Shown here: positions 34,950 to 44,094 of the stretch, piece by piece
Layout of the letters: each line of letters opens with the position of its first letter
How positions within the stretch are numbered: position 1 is the first letter of the stretch
Assembly: GCF_017994015.1 (NCBI RefSeq)
Contig: NZ_JAGOLP010000005.1
Coordinates: 108,575-172,574, forward strand
Reading direction: 5' to 3'
Source of the DNA: Ferrovibrio sp.
GTDB taxonomy: Bacteria; Pseudomonadota; Alphaproteobacteria; Ferrovibrionales; Ferrovibrionaceae
Length of the DNA: 64,000 nucleotides
The notes under the pieces: model-generated
Database searches by the model: none
What the model was told of the DNA's origin: nothing
The model's input: only the letters and a program-made list of their open reading frames with translations
Translations under genes and position numbers: made by a program

Positions 34950-35351
34950 TTACTTATTGTGCAGGCAGCGGGCGACGATCTGGCCGCAGGCGACCAGGGT
35001 TTCGCGCCCGGTGGCGGTGCGGCCCTTCATCGCCACCTCGACAACCCGGCCCTGGCGCAACGCGAAGGTGGTTTCGCAATACCGGAAATATTCGTAAGGC
35101 CCGGGGCTGCGGCTGAGCGGCGATTTATCCTGTTCCACACTCATCTGCGCCGAGGCCGAGCTTTCGCGGAAATAGCTCAGAAGATCAGTACCGTTCTCTC
35201 GGTTGCGCGCTGTGGGCTCGCCGGCACAGGTCAGCAATTGCGCTTCCGGCAAACCGACCAGCTCTTTCTGGCCGCGCAGGGCAAGGTCTTCCTGAGTGGA
35301 GGAACAACCGGCCAGCAGGCCGGCAAGGAGCAACAGGGGCAGGGCTTTCAT
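34950..35351 (-). CDS. Putative lipoprotein
   Basis: 133 residues from the ATG at 35351. A signal peptide with lipobox LLAGCSS (Cys16) predicts membrane anchoring by lipid. The mature part contains LLTCAGEPTARNREN and ends with a Cys-containing VACGQIVARCLHNK, so one or two disulfides are possible. Function unknown. The longer open frame upstream is antisense to the dehydrogenase gene. It lies 65 bases upstream of msrQ on the same strand. Confidence 0.85.
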   Translation of the reverse strand: MKALPLLLLAGLLAGCSSTQEDLALRGQKELVGLPEAQLLTCAGEPTARNRENGTDLLSYFRESSASAQMSVEQDKSPLSRSPGPYEYFRYCETTFALRQGRVVEVAMKGRTATGRETLVACGQIVARCLHNK

Positions 35352-35489
35352 GGCGCGGAGCATGCCGGAAGCTTTTGCCGCAGTCAAACCGGATAGCGCC
35401 CGGGATTGCAGCCCCCGGATTGCAGCAGGATGGGCTTTGCGATACATCGGATGCCAAGCGGCGGGCCAAGCCGCATGCCAGGAGGAAAC

Positions 35490-36575
35490 ATGGCCGAGTA
35501 TGTGACGATCCAAGCCGAAGCCCTGCGCGCCACGGTGCGCGCCATCTGCCGCACCGGCGGCAGCAATGAGCGCGAAGCCAGTCTGGTGGCCGAAAATCTG
35601 GTGCTGGCCAATCTCAGCGGCCATGACAGCCACGGGGTCGGCATGCTGCCGCAATACTGGCTGGCGGTGCATGAGAAGCGCCTGGTGGTGAATCAAAGCG
35701 CCCATATCGCGCTGGATGCCGGTGCGCTGGTAACGGTGGATGGCGGCTTTGGCTATGGCCAGGTGATCGGCCATGAGGCGATGGAAATCGCCATCCAGCG
35801 CGCCCGCCAGCATGGCGTTTGCGTGCTTTCCCTGCGCAACAGCCACCATATCGGCCGCATCGGCCATTGGGGCGAGCAATGCGCCGCCGCCGGCATGATC
35901 TCGACACATTATGTCAACGTGGTGAACCGCCAGCCGCTGGTGGCGCCGTTTGGCGGCTCGGATGCGCGCTTTGCCACCAATCCCTATTGCTGCGCCATTC
36001 CCGGCCCGCATGGCGGCGAGCCGATTGTGCTTGATATGGCCACCAGCACCATCGCCATGGGCAAGGTGCGGGTGGCGATGAACAAGGGCGAAACCCTGGC
36101 GCCCGGCATCCTGATCGATGCCGAGGGTAATCCCAGCATTGACCCCAAAGTGATGTTCAATAAGCCGACCGGCGCCATCCGCGCCTTCGGCGAGCATAAG
36201 GGCTTCGGCCTGGCGCTGATCGCCGAGCTGCTTTCCGGCCCGCTCAGCGGCGGCGGCACCGGGCGCAACAATTGGGACGTCGGCACCATCACCAACAACA
36301 TGCTCAGCATCGTGTTTGACCCTGCTAAGCTCGGCGGCGCCACCACCTGGCAGGATGAGGCGCAAGCCTATATCGACTGGGTGAAGGCTTCGCCGCCAGC
36401 CCCCGACAACAAGACCGGCGGTGTGCTGGTGGCCGGCGAACCGGAGCGCCGCACCCGTGCCGAACGCAACAGCCAGGGCATCCCGGTGGATGCCACCACC
36501 TGGGGCGAGATTGTTGCCGCCGGCGCCCTGCTGGGCCATGCCGCAGCCGATACCAACCGCCTCGCCGGCCTGTAA
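35490..36575 (+). CDS. Ldh-family oxidoreductase (malate/L-lactate dehydrogenase superfamily)
   Basis: 361 residues from the ATG at 35490, right behind GGAGGAAAC. It belongs to the LDH2/MDHG2 family of NAD(P)-dependent 2-hydroxyacid dehydrogenases: SGHDSHGVGMLPQY near residue 48, NSHHIGRIGHWGEQ and LVAPFGGSDARFATNPYC. Reaction: 2-oxoacid to 2-hydroxyacid, or related imino acids. The following MhpD-type hydratase 18 bases downstream suggests a small catabolic unit. Confidence 0.94.
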   Translation: MAEYVTIQAEALRATVRAICRTGGSNEREASLVAENLVLANLSGHDSHGVGMLPQYWLAVHEKRLVVNQSAHIALDAGALVTVDGGFGYGQVIGHEAMEIAIQRARQHGVCVLSLRNSHHIGRIGHWGEQCAAAGMISTHYVNVVNRQPLVAPFGGSDARFATNPYCCAIPGPHGGEPIVLDMATSTIAMGKVRVAMNKGETLAPGILIDAEGNPSIDPKVMFNKPTGAIRAFGEHKGFGLALIAELLSGPLSGGGTGRNNWDVGTITNNMLSIVFDPAKLGGATTWQDEAQAYIDWVKASPPAPDNKTGGVLVAGEPERRTRAERNSQGIPVDATTWGEIVAAGALLGHAAADTNRLAGL

Positions 36576-36593
36576 TTCTCGGAGATACCTTTC

Positions 36594-37388
36594 ATGACCG
36601 ACCAAGATAGCCGCATCCAGCAAGCCGCCGAACGCCTGCGTAATGCCGAAGCCACCGCAACCGCCTGCGATCCGGTGCGCGACCTGCTCGGCACCGCCGA
36701 CGATCTGCGCGTTGCCTATGCTGTGCAGCGCGCCAACCGCGCGCATTTTATCAACAGCGGCCGGCGCCTTATCGGGCGCAAGATCGGCACCTCCAGCCCG
36801 GGCGCGCTCAAGATGTTCGGCATCACCGCGCCAACCTATGCCATGCTATATCACGACATGGTGCTGAATGACGGCGACACGATTCCGGCCGGCCGGCTGA
36901 TCCAGCCGCGCCTGGAAGCCGAGGTGGCGGTGGTGCTGGAACGTGGTCTCGACATGCCGAACCCGACCCTGGTGGATGCGATCCGCGCCGTGGGTTATGT
37001 GGTGCCGGCCATCGAGGTGGTGGATAGCCGCATCCGCAACAACGATTTCAAGATTGTTGATCTGGTGGCCGATAATGTCAGTGGCGCGTTCTTTGTGCTC
37101 GGCTCGGTCGCCCGCAAGCTGGAAGGGCTCGACCTGCGCCGCGCCACCGGCACGCTCACCAGCAATGGCAACGTGATCGGCCAGGGGCCGGGCGCGGCAG
37201 TGTGGGGCAACCCGATCAATGCGCTGGCCTGGCTGGCCGCCAAGCAGGTGAAGATTGGCCTGCCGCTGCGTGAAGGTGATGTGGTGATGACCGGCACCTA
37301 TTGTCCGATGCAGCCGGCCAATCCCGGCGATGCCGTCAGCGTGGACATCGACGGCCTCGGTCGCTGCGAGGTCAATTTCGCGGCTTGA
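36594..37388 (+). CDS. 2-keto-4-pentenoate hydratase (MhpD/FAH family)
   Basis: 264 residues. GRKIGTSSPGALKMFGITAP is the signature around the catalytic Lys. The metal ligands are in LEAEVAVVLERGL and the PAIEVVDSRI region, and the later MTGTYCPMQPANPGD shows the FAH-fold C terminus. It adds water to 2-hydroxypenta-2,4-dienoate-like compounds in meta-cleavage pathways. No ring-cleavage dioxygenase is near, so its true substrate may differ. Confidence 0.93.
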   Translation: MTDQDSRIQQAAERLRNAEATATACDPVRDLLGTADDLRVAYAVQRANRAHFINSGRRLIGRKIGTSSPGALKMFGITAPTYAMLYHDMVLNDGDTIPAGRLIQPRLEAEVAVVLERGLDMPNPTLVDAIRAVGYVVPAIEVVDSRIRNNDFKIVDLVADNVSGAFFVLGSVARKLEGLDLRRATGTLTSNGNVIGQGPGAAVWGNPINALAWLAAKQVKIGLPLREGDVVMTGTYCPMQPANPGDAVSVDIDGLGRCEVNFAA

Positions 37389-37408
37389 AAAGCCCCCCGT
37401 TCGGTACT

Positions 37409-37507
37409 CCGTCATGGTCGGCGCGGGCCGACCATCCACGAGTAGCTTGTTTTCAGCCGGTTAAACAAAGCAACACGTGGATGGTACGCCTTCGCGTACC
37501 ATGACGG
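37409..37507. repeat. Composite palindromic repeat (REP/BIME-like)
   Basis: Nested inverted repeats. Outer arms CCGTC (37409-37413) and GACGG (37503-37507) enclose hairpin A, ATGGTCGG (37414-37421) with CCGACCAT (37428-37435), and hairpin B, ATGGTACGC (37481-37489) with GCGTACCAT (37494-37502). CCACG (37436-37440) pairs with CGTGG (37476-37480). Two head-to-head units of the GTCATGGNCGG type are thus joined by 35 bases. This matches the dispersed intergenic repeats common in alphaproteobacteria. Confidence 0.75.
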
Positions 37508-37529
37508 CTTTTGTTGTGCAGGCAACCCG

Positions 37530-37985
37530 CTACTTCGCCGCCAGTTCGGCGGCGCGGTGCACCGCGCGACGGATGCGCGGATAGGTGCCGCAACGGCAGA
37601 TATTGGTGATCGCCTCGTCGATCTCGGCATCGCTGGGATCGGGTTTCTGCGCCAGCAGTGCGGCAGCGGCTAATATCTGGCCGGATTGGCAATAGCCGCA
37701 TTGCGGCACGTCAATCTCCGCCCAGGCGCGCTGCACCGGGTGCGCGGCTGCTGCATGTAACCCTTCTATCGTGACAATTTTCGCCTCGCCCACGGCGCCG
37801 GCCGGCAATGAACAGGACCGCACCGCTTCACCATCCAGCAAAACCGTGCAGGCGCCGCATTGCGCAATGCCGCAGCCATATTTGGTGCCGGTCAGATTAA
37901 GCAGGTCTCGCAGCAGCCAGAGCAGCGGCATCGCCTCATCGGCTTCCACCTCATATTGCCGCCCATTCACGTTCAACCGCAGCAT
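37530..37985 (-). CDS. (2Fe-2S)-binding small subunit of a molybdenum hydroxylase (CoxS/IorA-like)
   Basis: 151 residues from the ATG at 37985 behind GGAGG. The N-terminal plant-type ferredoxin domain binds one cluster through Cys38, Cys43, Cys46 and Cys58. The C-terminal helical domain binds the second through Cys96, Cys99, Cys130 and Cys132 (CGYCQSGQ and [11 protein letters not shown]). Such subunits pass electrons from a molybdopterin subunit. No large subunit is adjacent; one of the same superfamily lies at 53564-55891. CoxS/IorA/QorS cannot be told apart here. Confidence 0.92.
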   Translation of the reverse strand: MLRLNVNGRQYEVEADEAMPLLWLLRDLLNLTGTKYGCGIAQCGACTVLLDGEAVRSCSLPAGAVGEAKIVTIEGLHAAAAHPVQRAWAEIDVPQCGYCQSGQILAAAALLAQKPDPSDAEIDEAITNICRCGTYPRIRRAVHRAAELAAK

Positions 37986-38038
37986 ATCCGCCTCCCTGCG
38001 CAAGGCGGAAAGTTAACATGAACGGCTATTGACGTCAC

Positions 38039-40159
38039 TTATTCTGCAATAGCCAGGGCGGAAACGCGCTGGCGCGGGAAGCGCAATGTCACCACGGTGC
38101 CAACCCCTTCGCGGCTATCAATTGTGACCGAGCCCTGATGCAGCCGCATCAGCGCCTGCACCAGCGGCAGGCCGAGGCCGGCGCCGCCATAGCTTTTGGA
38201 TAGATGGTGGTGCAATTGCACAAATGGCTCCAGCGCACGCGGCACATCCTCGCGCTTCATGCCGATACCGGTATCCCGCACACAGATCGCGAAGCGGCCA
38301 TCCGCTTCCAGCTCGGCGGCAATCGTCACCTTGCCACCCTTGGGGGTGAATTTGATTGCATTGCCGAGCAGATTCAGCAGCATCTGGCGCATGGCGCGCT
38401 CGTCGGCGCGCAGCTCTGGCAGATCTTCCGGTATGTCCGCTTCCAGGATAACGCCGCCGGACACCGCCTTGTCTTGCAGCATACGCAGCACGGCGCGGCA
38501 AAGATCGTGCAGATCAATCTCCTCTTCGGTCAGTTCCACGCGACCGGATTCGATGCGGGTATGATCGAGCAGGTCATTGACCAGGCTGAGCAGATGCTTG
38601 CCGCTATTGAGGATATCGGCGGCATATTCCTTGTAGCGGTCGTCGCCGAGGCGACCGAACAATTCGCCGCTGAGAATTTCCGAAAAGCCGATGATGGCAT
38701 TCAGCGGTGTACGCAATTCATGGCTCATATTGCCGAGGAAGGCGGTCTTGGCCTGATTCGCCGCTTCGGCCTCGGCCTTGGCGCGCTTGAGCGCCTCGAT
38801 CACCCGCCGCAACCGCTCGGAATCACGATTCACGCGCTGGATGACACGGTTGTATTGCAGCGCAATCGGCTCCACCTCGGAACCGGCAATCACCGCAACA
38901 GGGCCGTCAAAGCGGCCTTCGACACGATGCCGTTCCATGTCGTTGACCAGATCGAGCATCGCCGAGGAAGCGCCATGCTCGGCCTGGTTCAGGCCGACAT
39001 GCTCGGCTTCGGGCGAAACCCGCAGCGGCAGGAGGCGGTTGACGATCTTGAGCACCACATAGGTGAAGCCGAAGCAGTAAACGCCGGCCACCACACAGCC
39101 AAGCAACTGGATGCCGAACTGGGTGACACGATCATGCGGCACCGGCCAGGCCGATGGATCGCCGAACAAGGCCACCGCCAGGGTGCCCCAGATACCGGCG
39201 CCGAGATGCGCCGGCACCGCGCCAACCGCATCGTCGATCCGCAGCCGCTCCAGCCATTGGCCGAAGAGCAAGGCGATCACCCCGCCAATAGCGCCGATCA
39301 GCACCGCGGATAATGCCGAAGTGTTGTTGCAATTGGCCGTGATTGCCACCAGGCCGGCCAGCGTGCCATTGAGGAAATCCTCCACGCGCGGCAACGGGAA
39401 TATCAGGCGCGAGGCGACTAGGCCGGCAATGCCGCCGGCACAGCCGCCCAGGGTGGTATTGATCAACACGCTGGGTACATCCGCCGACATCGCCAGCGTG
39501 CTGCCGCCATTAAAACCAAACCAGCCGAACCACAGCAGCATGACGCCGAGGGTGGACATGGTGAGATCATGGCCACGGATCATCGCCACGCCCTTCTTGA
39601 ACCGCCCCATGCGCGGCCCGATCACCACCACGGCAGCCAGAGACACCCAGCCGCCGACCGAATGCACCACGGTGGAACCGGCAAAATCGATAAAACCAAG
39701 TGCCGCCAGCCAGCCCGACTCGCCGCCAAGCTGGCCGCTATTCCAGGCCCAATGGCCAAAAACCGGATAGATCAGGCCCGAAATGATGATGGTGATGACA
39801 ACATAGGAACTGAACGCCACCCGCTCGGCCACCGCGCCGGAAACGATGGTGGCGGCGGTGCCGCAGAACATGAGCTGAAACAGCAGGAAAGCGCCAATCG
39901 AGGTTTCGCCGCGGGCATCGAACATCCAGGCGCTGGCGCCGATCCAGCCATTCTGGCTGATGCCAAACATCAGCGCGAAGCCAAACAGCCAGAACAACAG
40001 GCTGGCAATGCAGAAATCGACCAGATTCTTCAACGCCACGTTGATACTGTTCTTGGCGCGCACAAAACCGCTTTCCAGACAACAGAAACCTGCCTGCATC
40101 ACGAAGATCATGCAGGTGGCAACCAGGAGCCAGACCAGATCGATACGCTCTATTGCCAT
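38039..40159 (-). CDS. Ammonium transporter-histidine kinase fusion (Amt sensor)
   Basis: 706 residues from the ATG at 40159. Residues 1-385 are an Amt/Mep/Rh channel with about 11 helices; the ammonium-binding Asp158 and both pore His residues (His166 in STVVH and His318 in AVPAH) are kept. Residues 430-470 are coiled coil. Residues 471-706 are a histidine kinase: phospho-acceptor His480 in [11 protein letters not shown] box [17 protein letters not shown]1 DTGIGM, and [10 protein letters not shown]. Ammonium passage or binding may set kinase activity, as proposed for fused Amt sensors. No response regulator or glnK is adjacent. Confidence 0.96.
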   Translation of the reverse strand: MAIERIDLVWLLVATCMIFVMQAGFCCLESGFVRAKNSINVALKNLVDFCIASLLFWLFGFALMFGISQNGWIGASAWMFDARGETSIGAFLLFQLMFCGTAATIVSGAVAERVAFSSYVVITIIISGLIYPVFGHWAWNSGQLGGESGWLAALGFIDFAGSTVVHSVGGWVSLAAVVVIGPRMGRFKKGVAMIRGHDLTMSTLGVMLLWFGWFGFNGGSTLAMSADVPSVLINTTLGGCAGGIAGLVASRLIFPLPRVEDFLNGTLAGLVAITANCNNTSALSAVLIGAIGGVIALLFGQWLERLRIDDAVGAVPAHLGAGIWGTLAVALFGDPSAWPVPHDRVTQFGIQLLGCVVAGVYCFGFTYVVLKIVNRLLPLRVSPEAEHVGLNQAEHGASSAMLDLVNDMERHRVEGRFDGPVAVIAGSEVEPIALQYNRVIQRVNRDSERLRRVIEALKRAKAEAEAANQAKTAFLGNMSHELRTPLNAIIGFSEILSGELFGRLGDDRYKEYAADILNSGKHLLSLVNDLLDHTRIESGRVELTEEEIDLHDLCRAVLRMLQDKAVSGGVILEADIPEDLPELRADERAMRQMLLNLLGNAIKFTPKGGKVTIAAELEADGRFAICVRDTGIGMKREDVPRALEPFVQLHHHLSKSYGGAGLGLPLVQALMRLHQGSVTIDSREGVGTVVTLRFPRQRVSALAIAE

Positions 40160-40240
40160 TCGCCTACAAAAGCGGGGCGCCCTGGGGATCGGCGCCAAAA
40201 GGAGGGGGGACCGCTGGTAGCAATCCGATACACGTTTGCT

Positions 40241-40259
40241 GAAGCAAAAGGCATACCAG
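40241..40259 (-). promoter_or_regulatory. Sigma-54-like promoter of the Amt-kinase gene
   Basis: On the minus strand CTGGTATGCCTTTTGCTTC has GG and GC exactly 10 bases apart, with TTTGCTT at -12 and TGGTAT at -24. It lies about 85 bases upstream of the start codon in a 286-base intergenic region that holds no gene. RpoN control fits an ammonium-related gene. NtrC-type enhancer sites were not found by eye. Otherwise this interval shows only weak GC-rich dyads, such as GGCGCC repeats near the start codon. Confidence 0.55.
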
Positions 40260-40445
40260 CGTTAAACCCCTGATATAGCGATGCCAGAAACAGCACTTGG
40301 CTTTTACGGCGGCAAAATGATTAAAAATTAGCCGAAACCCGGGTGTTGGCATTTGCACTGCCGGGCATTATTTGATGAGCAGAGCGTTCACGCCGAGATA
40401 TAACCGTCCGGTCGCAAACCGGCCCCAAAACTGGATCATATCATT

Positions 40446-41417
40446 ATGGAACCGACCAGCCTGAATTTCGGCATCTCCGCCGGCCAGCCAGGCGCCGCGC
40501 AGCCCGGCACCAATCCGGGCATGGCCCCGGCGGCTGCCGATCTGGTGAAAGAGATTGATATCACCACCTTCATGCAGGATGTGGTGCAGGCTTCGATGCA
40601 ACAGCCGGTGCTGGTGGATTTCTGGGCCCCCTGGTGTGGCCCCTGCAAGCAACTTGGGCCGGCATTGGAAAAAGCCACGCTTGCCGCCAAGGGCAAGTTC
40701 AAGCTGGTGAAGGTGAATATCGACGATCCGCGCAACCAGCCGCTGGCGCAGCAATTGCGCATCCAGTCGATCCCGGCGGTATATGCCTTTTCCAAGGGCC
40801 AGCCGGTGGATGGTTTTGTCGGCGCCCTGCCTGACAGCCAGTTGAAGAAATTCATCGAACAGGTGGTGGGCGGCGCGGTTGGCGACAGCGAAGCGGTGCA
40901 GCTGATTGAAGCCGGCAAGGCGGCGCTGGCGGCCCAGGATTGGGCCGCAGCCGGCGAAGCCTTCTCGGGCGCGCTGGGCAGCGAGCCGGAAAATCCCGCC
41001 GCACTCGGTGGCCTGGCCCGCGCCCTGGTGGGCCTGGGCGAACTGGAAAGTGTTGAAGAGATCCTCGCCCAGGTGCCGCCGGCGCATGAGAATCATGCCG
41101 ATGTCGCCTCGGCGCGTTCGGCGCTGCAACTGGCGCAGGAAAGTGCCGGCGCGGCGGGTGAATTGGCGGCCCTGGAAGCCAAGGTGGCGGCCGATCCAAA
41201 AGACTATCAGGCACGCTACGATTATGCCCTGGCGCTGGTTGGCGCCAACCGCCAGGGCGATGCGCTCGACCAGTTGCTCGACATCGTGAAGCTGGACCGC
41301 AAATGGAATGACGAGGCAGCGCGCAAGCAGCTGGTGAAGATTTTCGAAGCGCTGGGGCCGATGGACCCGCTGGTGGTGGATGCCCGGCGCCGGCTGTCGT
41401 CGATCCTGTTCGCATGA
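40446..41417 (+). CDS. Thioredoxin-domain co-chaperone with TPR-like tail (CnoX/YbbN-like)
   Basis: 323 residues. The thioredoxin fold (about residues 35-140) has VDFWAPWCGPCKQLGPALE with an intact CxxC. The C-terminal half is helical, with repeats such as AALGGLARALVGLGELESVEEIL and a predicted tetratricopeptide-like region. This architecture is that of CnoX/YbbN, which binds unfolded clients and supplies GroEL in stressed cells. The stop overlaps the next start by 4 bases (ATGA). Confidence 0.93.
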   Translation: MEPTSLNFGISAGQPGAAQPGTNPGMAPAAADLVKEIDITTFMQDVVQASMQQPVLVDFWAPWCGPCKQLGPALEKATLAAKGKFKLVKVNIDDPRNQPLAQQLRIQSIPAVYAFSKGQPVDGFVGALPDSQLKKFIEQVVGGAVGDSEAVQLIEAGKAALAAQDWAAAGEAFSGALGSEPENPAALGGLARALVGLGELESVEEILAQVPPAHENHADVASARSALQLAQESAGAAGELAALEAKVAADPKDYQARYDYALALVGANRQGDALDQLLDIVKLDRKWNDEAARKQLVKIFEALGPMDPLVVDARRRLSSILFA

Positions 41418-42085
41418 GCCAGCCAGAGGCGGAAAGCCTGGATTTCGACGCGCTGGACGCCACAATCCCGATCTTTCCGCTGACCGGCGTGCTGCTGCTG
41501 CCGCGTGGCATGCTGCCGCTGAACATCTTTGAGCCGCGCTATCTGGCGATGACCCGCGATGCCCTGGCCGGCTCGCGCCTGATTGGCATGATCCAGCCGC
41601 AGGAAGCCTTCAGCCGCAGCGAGCGCCCGGCGGTGTATCGCACCGGCTGCCTGGGGCGCATCGATGCCTCGGTGGATACCGAGGATGGCCGCATGCTGAT
41701 CACATTGCGCGGCATCTGCCGATTCAATGTGAGCCAGGAATTGCCGATGACCCTGCCCTATCGCCAGGTGACGGCGGATTACACCGGCTTTGCCGCCGAC
41801 ATGGCCCCGGCAGCAAACGGCCAGATCAACCGGCCGCGCCTGATCGCCGCCTTGCGCAACTATCTCGACCGCCAGAATCTGCCGGCCGACTGGCCCTCGA
41901 TTGACGCGGCGCAGGATGAAGTGCTGGTGCATTCGCTGGCAATGATTTGCCCCTTTGCCCCAAGCGAGAAACAGGCCCTGCTGGAAGCCGAAACCCTGGC
42001 AGCGCGCGGCAGCCTGCTCACCAGCCTGCTGGAAATGGCCTTGCTGGAACGGCCAAGCGCCAGCAGCGCCGGGCGCTTTAACTGA
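41414..42085 (+). CDS. LON N-terminal substrate-binding domain protein
   Basis: 223 residues and no ATPase or protease domain. [29 protein letters not shown] is the classical start of a PUA-like LON-N domain (residues 17-45); the remainder is the helical part. ATGA overlap links it to the thioredoxin gene. Stand-alone LON-N proteins are common in alphaproteobacteria and uncharacterised. Confidence 0.93.
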   Translation: MSQPEAESLDFDALDATIPIFPLTGVLLLPRGMLPLNIFEPRYLAMTRDALAGSRLIGMIQPQEAFSRSERPAVYRTGCLGRIDASVDTEDGRMLITLRGICRFNVSQELPMTLPYRQVTADYTGFAADMAPAANGQINRPRLIAALRNYLDRQNLPADWPSIDAAQDEVLVHSLAMICPFAPSEKQALLEAETLAARGSLLTSLLEMALLERPSASSAGRFN

Positions 42086-42105
42086 TTTTGCCGGAGATCA
42101 AAACC

Positions 42106-42354
42106 ATGTCTGATGACAGCCAAGCCACCACGTCCTCGTCCAATGCCACTGCACCGGCTGCCGCAGCGCCGGCAATGGTTGATCCGAAATTGCTGGAATT
42201 GCTGGTCTGTCCGCTGACCAAGACCATTCTGCGCTATGACCGCGAAGCCAATGAACTGGTGAGCGAAAAGGCCCGCCTGGCCTTTCCGATCCGCGACGGC
42301 ATTCCGATCATGCTGGTGGACGAAGCGCGCCAGCTTGATGAAACCTCGGCCTGA
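42106..42354 (+). CDS. Trm112 family protein
   Basis: 82 residues from the ATG at 42106, behind GGAG; the frame is open slightly upstream. [21 protein letters not shown] and [18 protein letters not shown] are the Trm112/UPF0434 pattern; the second zinc-type Cys positions are replaced, as in many bacterial members. An Ala/Ser/Thr-rich N terminus (residues 1-30) precedes it. Trm112 activates methyltransferases in eukaryotes; the bacterial partner is unknown. It is 3 bases from the DUF971 gene. Confidence 0.9.
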   Translation: MSDDSQATTSSSNATAPAAAAPAMVDPKLLELLVCPLTKTILRYDREANELVSEKARLAFPIRDGIPIMLVDEARQLDETSA

Positions 42355-42357
42355 GCC

Positions 42358-42750
42358 ATGCTCGACCAGGCTTCGCCCTATAATCGTGCCGGCCGCCCGG
42401 CCTGTGTGGAACTGCGCCTGAAATCGCAGGACAAGGCGCTGGAAGTGGATTTCGCCGATGGCAAATCCTTCCGCTTCAGCACCGAATTCCTGCGCGTGGA
42501 AAGCCCCTCGGCCGAAGTGCAGGGCCATGGCCCGCAGCAGCGCAGCTATATCGGCGGCCGCCGGCATGTCAACATCATCGCCATCGAGCCGGTGGGCAGC
42601 TATGCCGTGCGGCTGAAATTCGACGACCTGCACGATACCGGCATCTATAGCTGGGAATATTTCTATGATCGCGGCCACGATCAGGATGAACTCTGGGCGA
42701 AATACCTCGCCGCCCTGGCCGAGCGCGGCCTCAAGCGCGAGCCGCGCTGA
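42358..42750 (+). CDS. DUF971 family protein (GBBH-like N-terminal domain)
   Basis: 130 residues, the size of stand-alone DUF971 proteins. ALEVDFADGKSFRFSTEFLRVESPSAEVQGHG is the core; the end has DDLHDTGIYSWEYFYDRG. DUF971 matches the N-terminal domain of gamma-butyrobetaine hydroxylase and often occurs near iron-sulfur or cofactor genes. It is the last gene of a four-gene operon from the thioredoxin on. Confidence 0.92.
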   Translation: MLDQASPYNRAGRPACVELRLKSQDKALEVDFADGKSFRFSTEFLRVESPSAEVQGHGPQQRSYIGGRRHVNIIAIEPVGSYAVRLKFDDLHDTGIYSWEYFYDRGHDQDELWAKYLAALAERGLKREPR

Positions 42751-42756
42751 GATTCG

Positions 42757-44013
42757 TTACACCCGCTCGCCGCGCAGCAATTTTGGCAGCTTGCCGACAT
42801 CCCCCATGGCATGGCGCATGAAAAAGGTCTTGGCCGGGGGAATCTGCTGTACCAGGCCAAGCCCCAGGTCGCGGGCCAGCCTGAGCGGCGCGATATCGTT
42901 GGAAAACAGCCGCGTCAGCACATCCGTGACTGCCGAGAGCACCACGGTATCGACCCGGCGCCAATCCTCGTAGCCTTCCAGCACATCGGCCTGGCCCGGA
43001 TCAAGCCCAAGCCGGCGCGCCAGCACCACCGCCTCGGTGAGCGCCGCCACATCGCGCAGGCCGAGATTGAGGCCCTGGCCGGCGATCGGATGGATGCCAT
43101 GCGCAGCATCGCCGACCAAAGCCAGACGGTGATCAACATAACGCTCTGCATGCAGGAAGCTGAGCGGGTAGGACCAGCGTGGCCCCACCAAGCCGAGGGC
43201 GCCGAAATGATCACCGAAACGCTGCCGCATCTCGGCGACAAAACCGGCTTCATCCAGTGCCAGGATCGCCTCAGCGCGTTCCGGCGGCTCGGTCCACACC
43301 AGGGACGAACGGTGCCGGCCGGCAGCACCATCCTGAGCAGCCTCATCGGTCATCGGCAGGATGGCAAAAGGCCCGGCCGGCAGGAAACGCTCCTGCGCCA
43401 CGCCATGATGCGGCCGTTCATGCCACACGGTGCAGACAATGCCGGTCTGCCGGTAGGCCCATGCCATGGTTTTGATCCCGGCCGCCTGGCGGATCGCCGA
43501 GCCACGACCATCGGCGCCCACCACCAGCCGGGCAGATACTTTGCGGCCATCATCCAGGGTCAGCTGCGCCGGGGCGCCGGAACCGGGCTGGCCGCGCTCA
43601 ACGCTGGCAACACCCAGCGGCGCCAGCAGGCGCAGGCCCGGATGATCGGCCAGCGCCGCCTGCTGGGCTTGGCGCATCACCCGGTTTTCCACCAGCCAGC
43701 CAAACGGGTCTTCACCCAGCACGGCATGGTCGTAATGCACAAAGAGCGGGGAATCTCCATCCGATACACGGATATCCCACATCGGCTGCGCTTCAGACAC
43801 ATGCCGCCACAGGCCGATGGAGGCCAGCATACGCTGCGAGGCCAAGGCAATGGCGGAAACCCGGCCATCAAAGCCGGCGGCCAGTGCCTTGGCGGGGTCT
43901 TCGCGGTCCACAATCACGGTGTCAACGCCGTGGCTGGCCAGGGCGATGCCCAGGGTCAGCCCGGCCAGGCCGCCGCCGACAATCGCCACCTCGGTATGCA
44001 GGATGTCGCTCAT
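42757..44013 (-). CDS. FAD-dependent ubiquinone biosynthesis hydroxylase (UbiH/UbiF/COQ6 family)
   Basis: 418 residues from the ATG at 44013, where AAGGATG is well spaced; a further ATG at 44049 is possible. The dinucleotide motif VAIVGGGLAGLTLGIALAS is at residues 9-27, the VGADGRGSAIR motif near residue 165, and the LVGDAAHGIHPIAGQGLNLG motif binds FAD near residue 290. It hydroxylates the quinone ring, but which carbon (C5, C1 or C6) cannot be told. It is divergent from the DUF1194 gene. Confidence 0.94.
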   Translation of the reverse strand: MSDILHTEVAIVGGGLAGLTLGIALASHGVDTVIVDREDPAKALAAGFDGRVSAIALASQRMLASIGLWRHVSEAQPMWDIRVSDGDSPLFVHYDHAVLGEDPFGWLVENRVMRQAQQAALADHPGLRLLAPLGVASVERGQPGSGAPAQLTLDDGRKVSARLVVGADGRGSAIRQAAGIKTMAWAYRQTGIVCTVWHERPHHGVAQERFLPAGPFAILPMTDEAAQDGAAGRHRSSLVWTEPPERAEAILALDEAGFVAEMRQRFGDHFGALGLVGPRWSYPLSFLHAERYVDHRLALVGDAAHGIHPIAGQGLNLGLRDVAALTEAVVLARRLGLDPGQADVLEGYEDWRRVDTVVLSAVTDVLTRLFSNDIAPLRLARDLGLGLVQQIPPAKTFFMRHAMGDVGKLPKLLRGERV

Positions 44014-44094
44014 GCCCGGAGCATCCTTCGGCCGGGCCGGCTTGTCCATAGATTGGCGATGGACGGCTTGCCGCAGGCGGTCTAAGCTTGGCCC

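Noticed and set aside
35352..36746. N-terminal extension of the lipoprotein frame
   Set aside because: It runs antisense to the Ldh-type gene. The lipobox places the start at 35351.
40340..40365. A second GG-N10-GC match on the plus strand before the thioredoxin gene
   Set aside because: The -12 part (ACTGC) departs from TTGCW and the distance to the gene is long; taken as chance.
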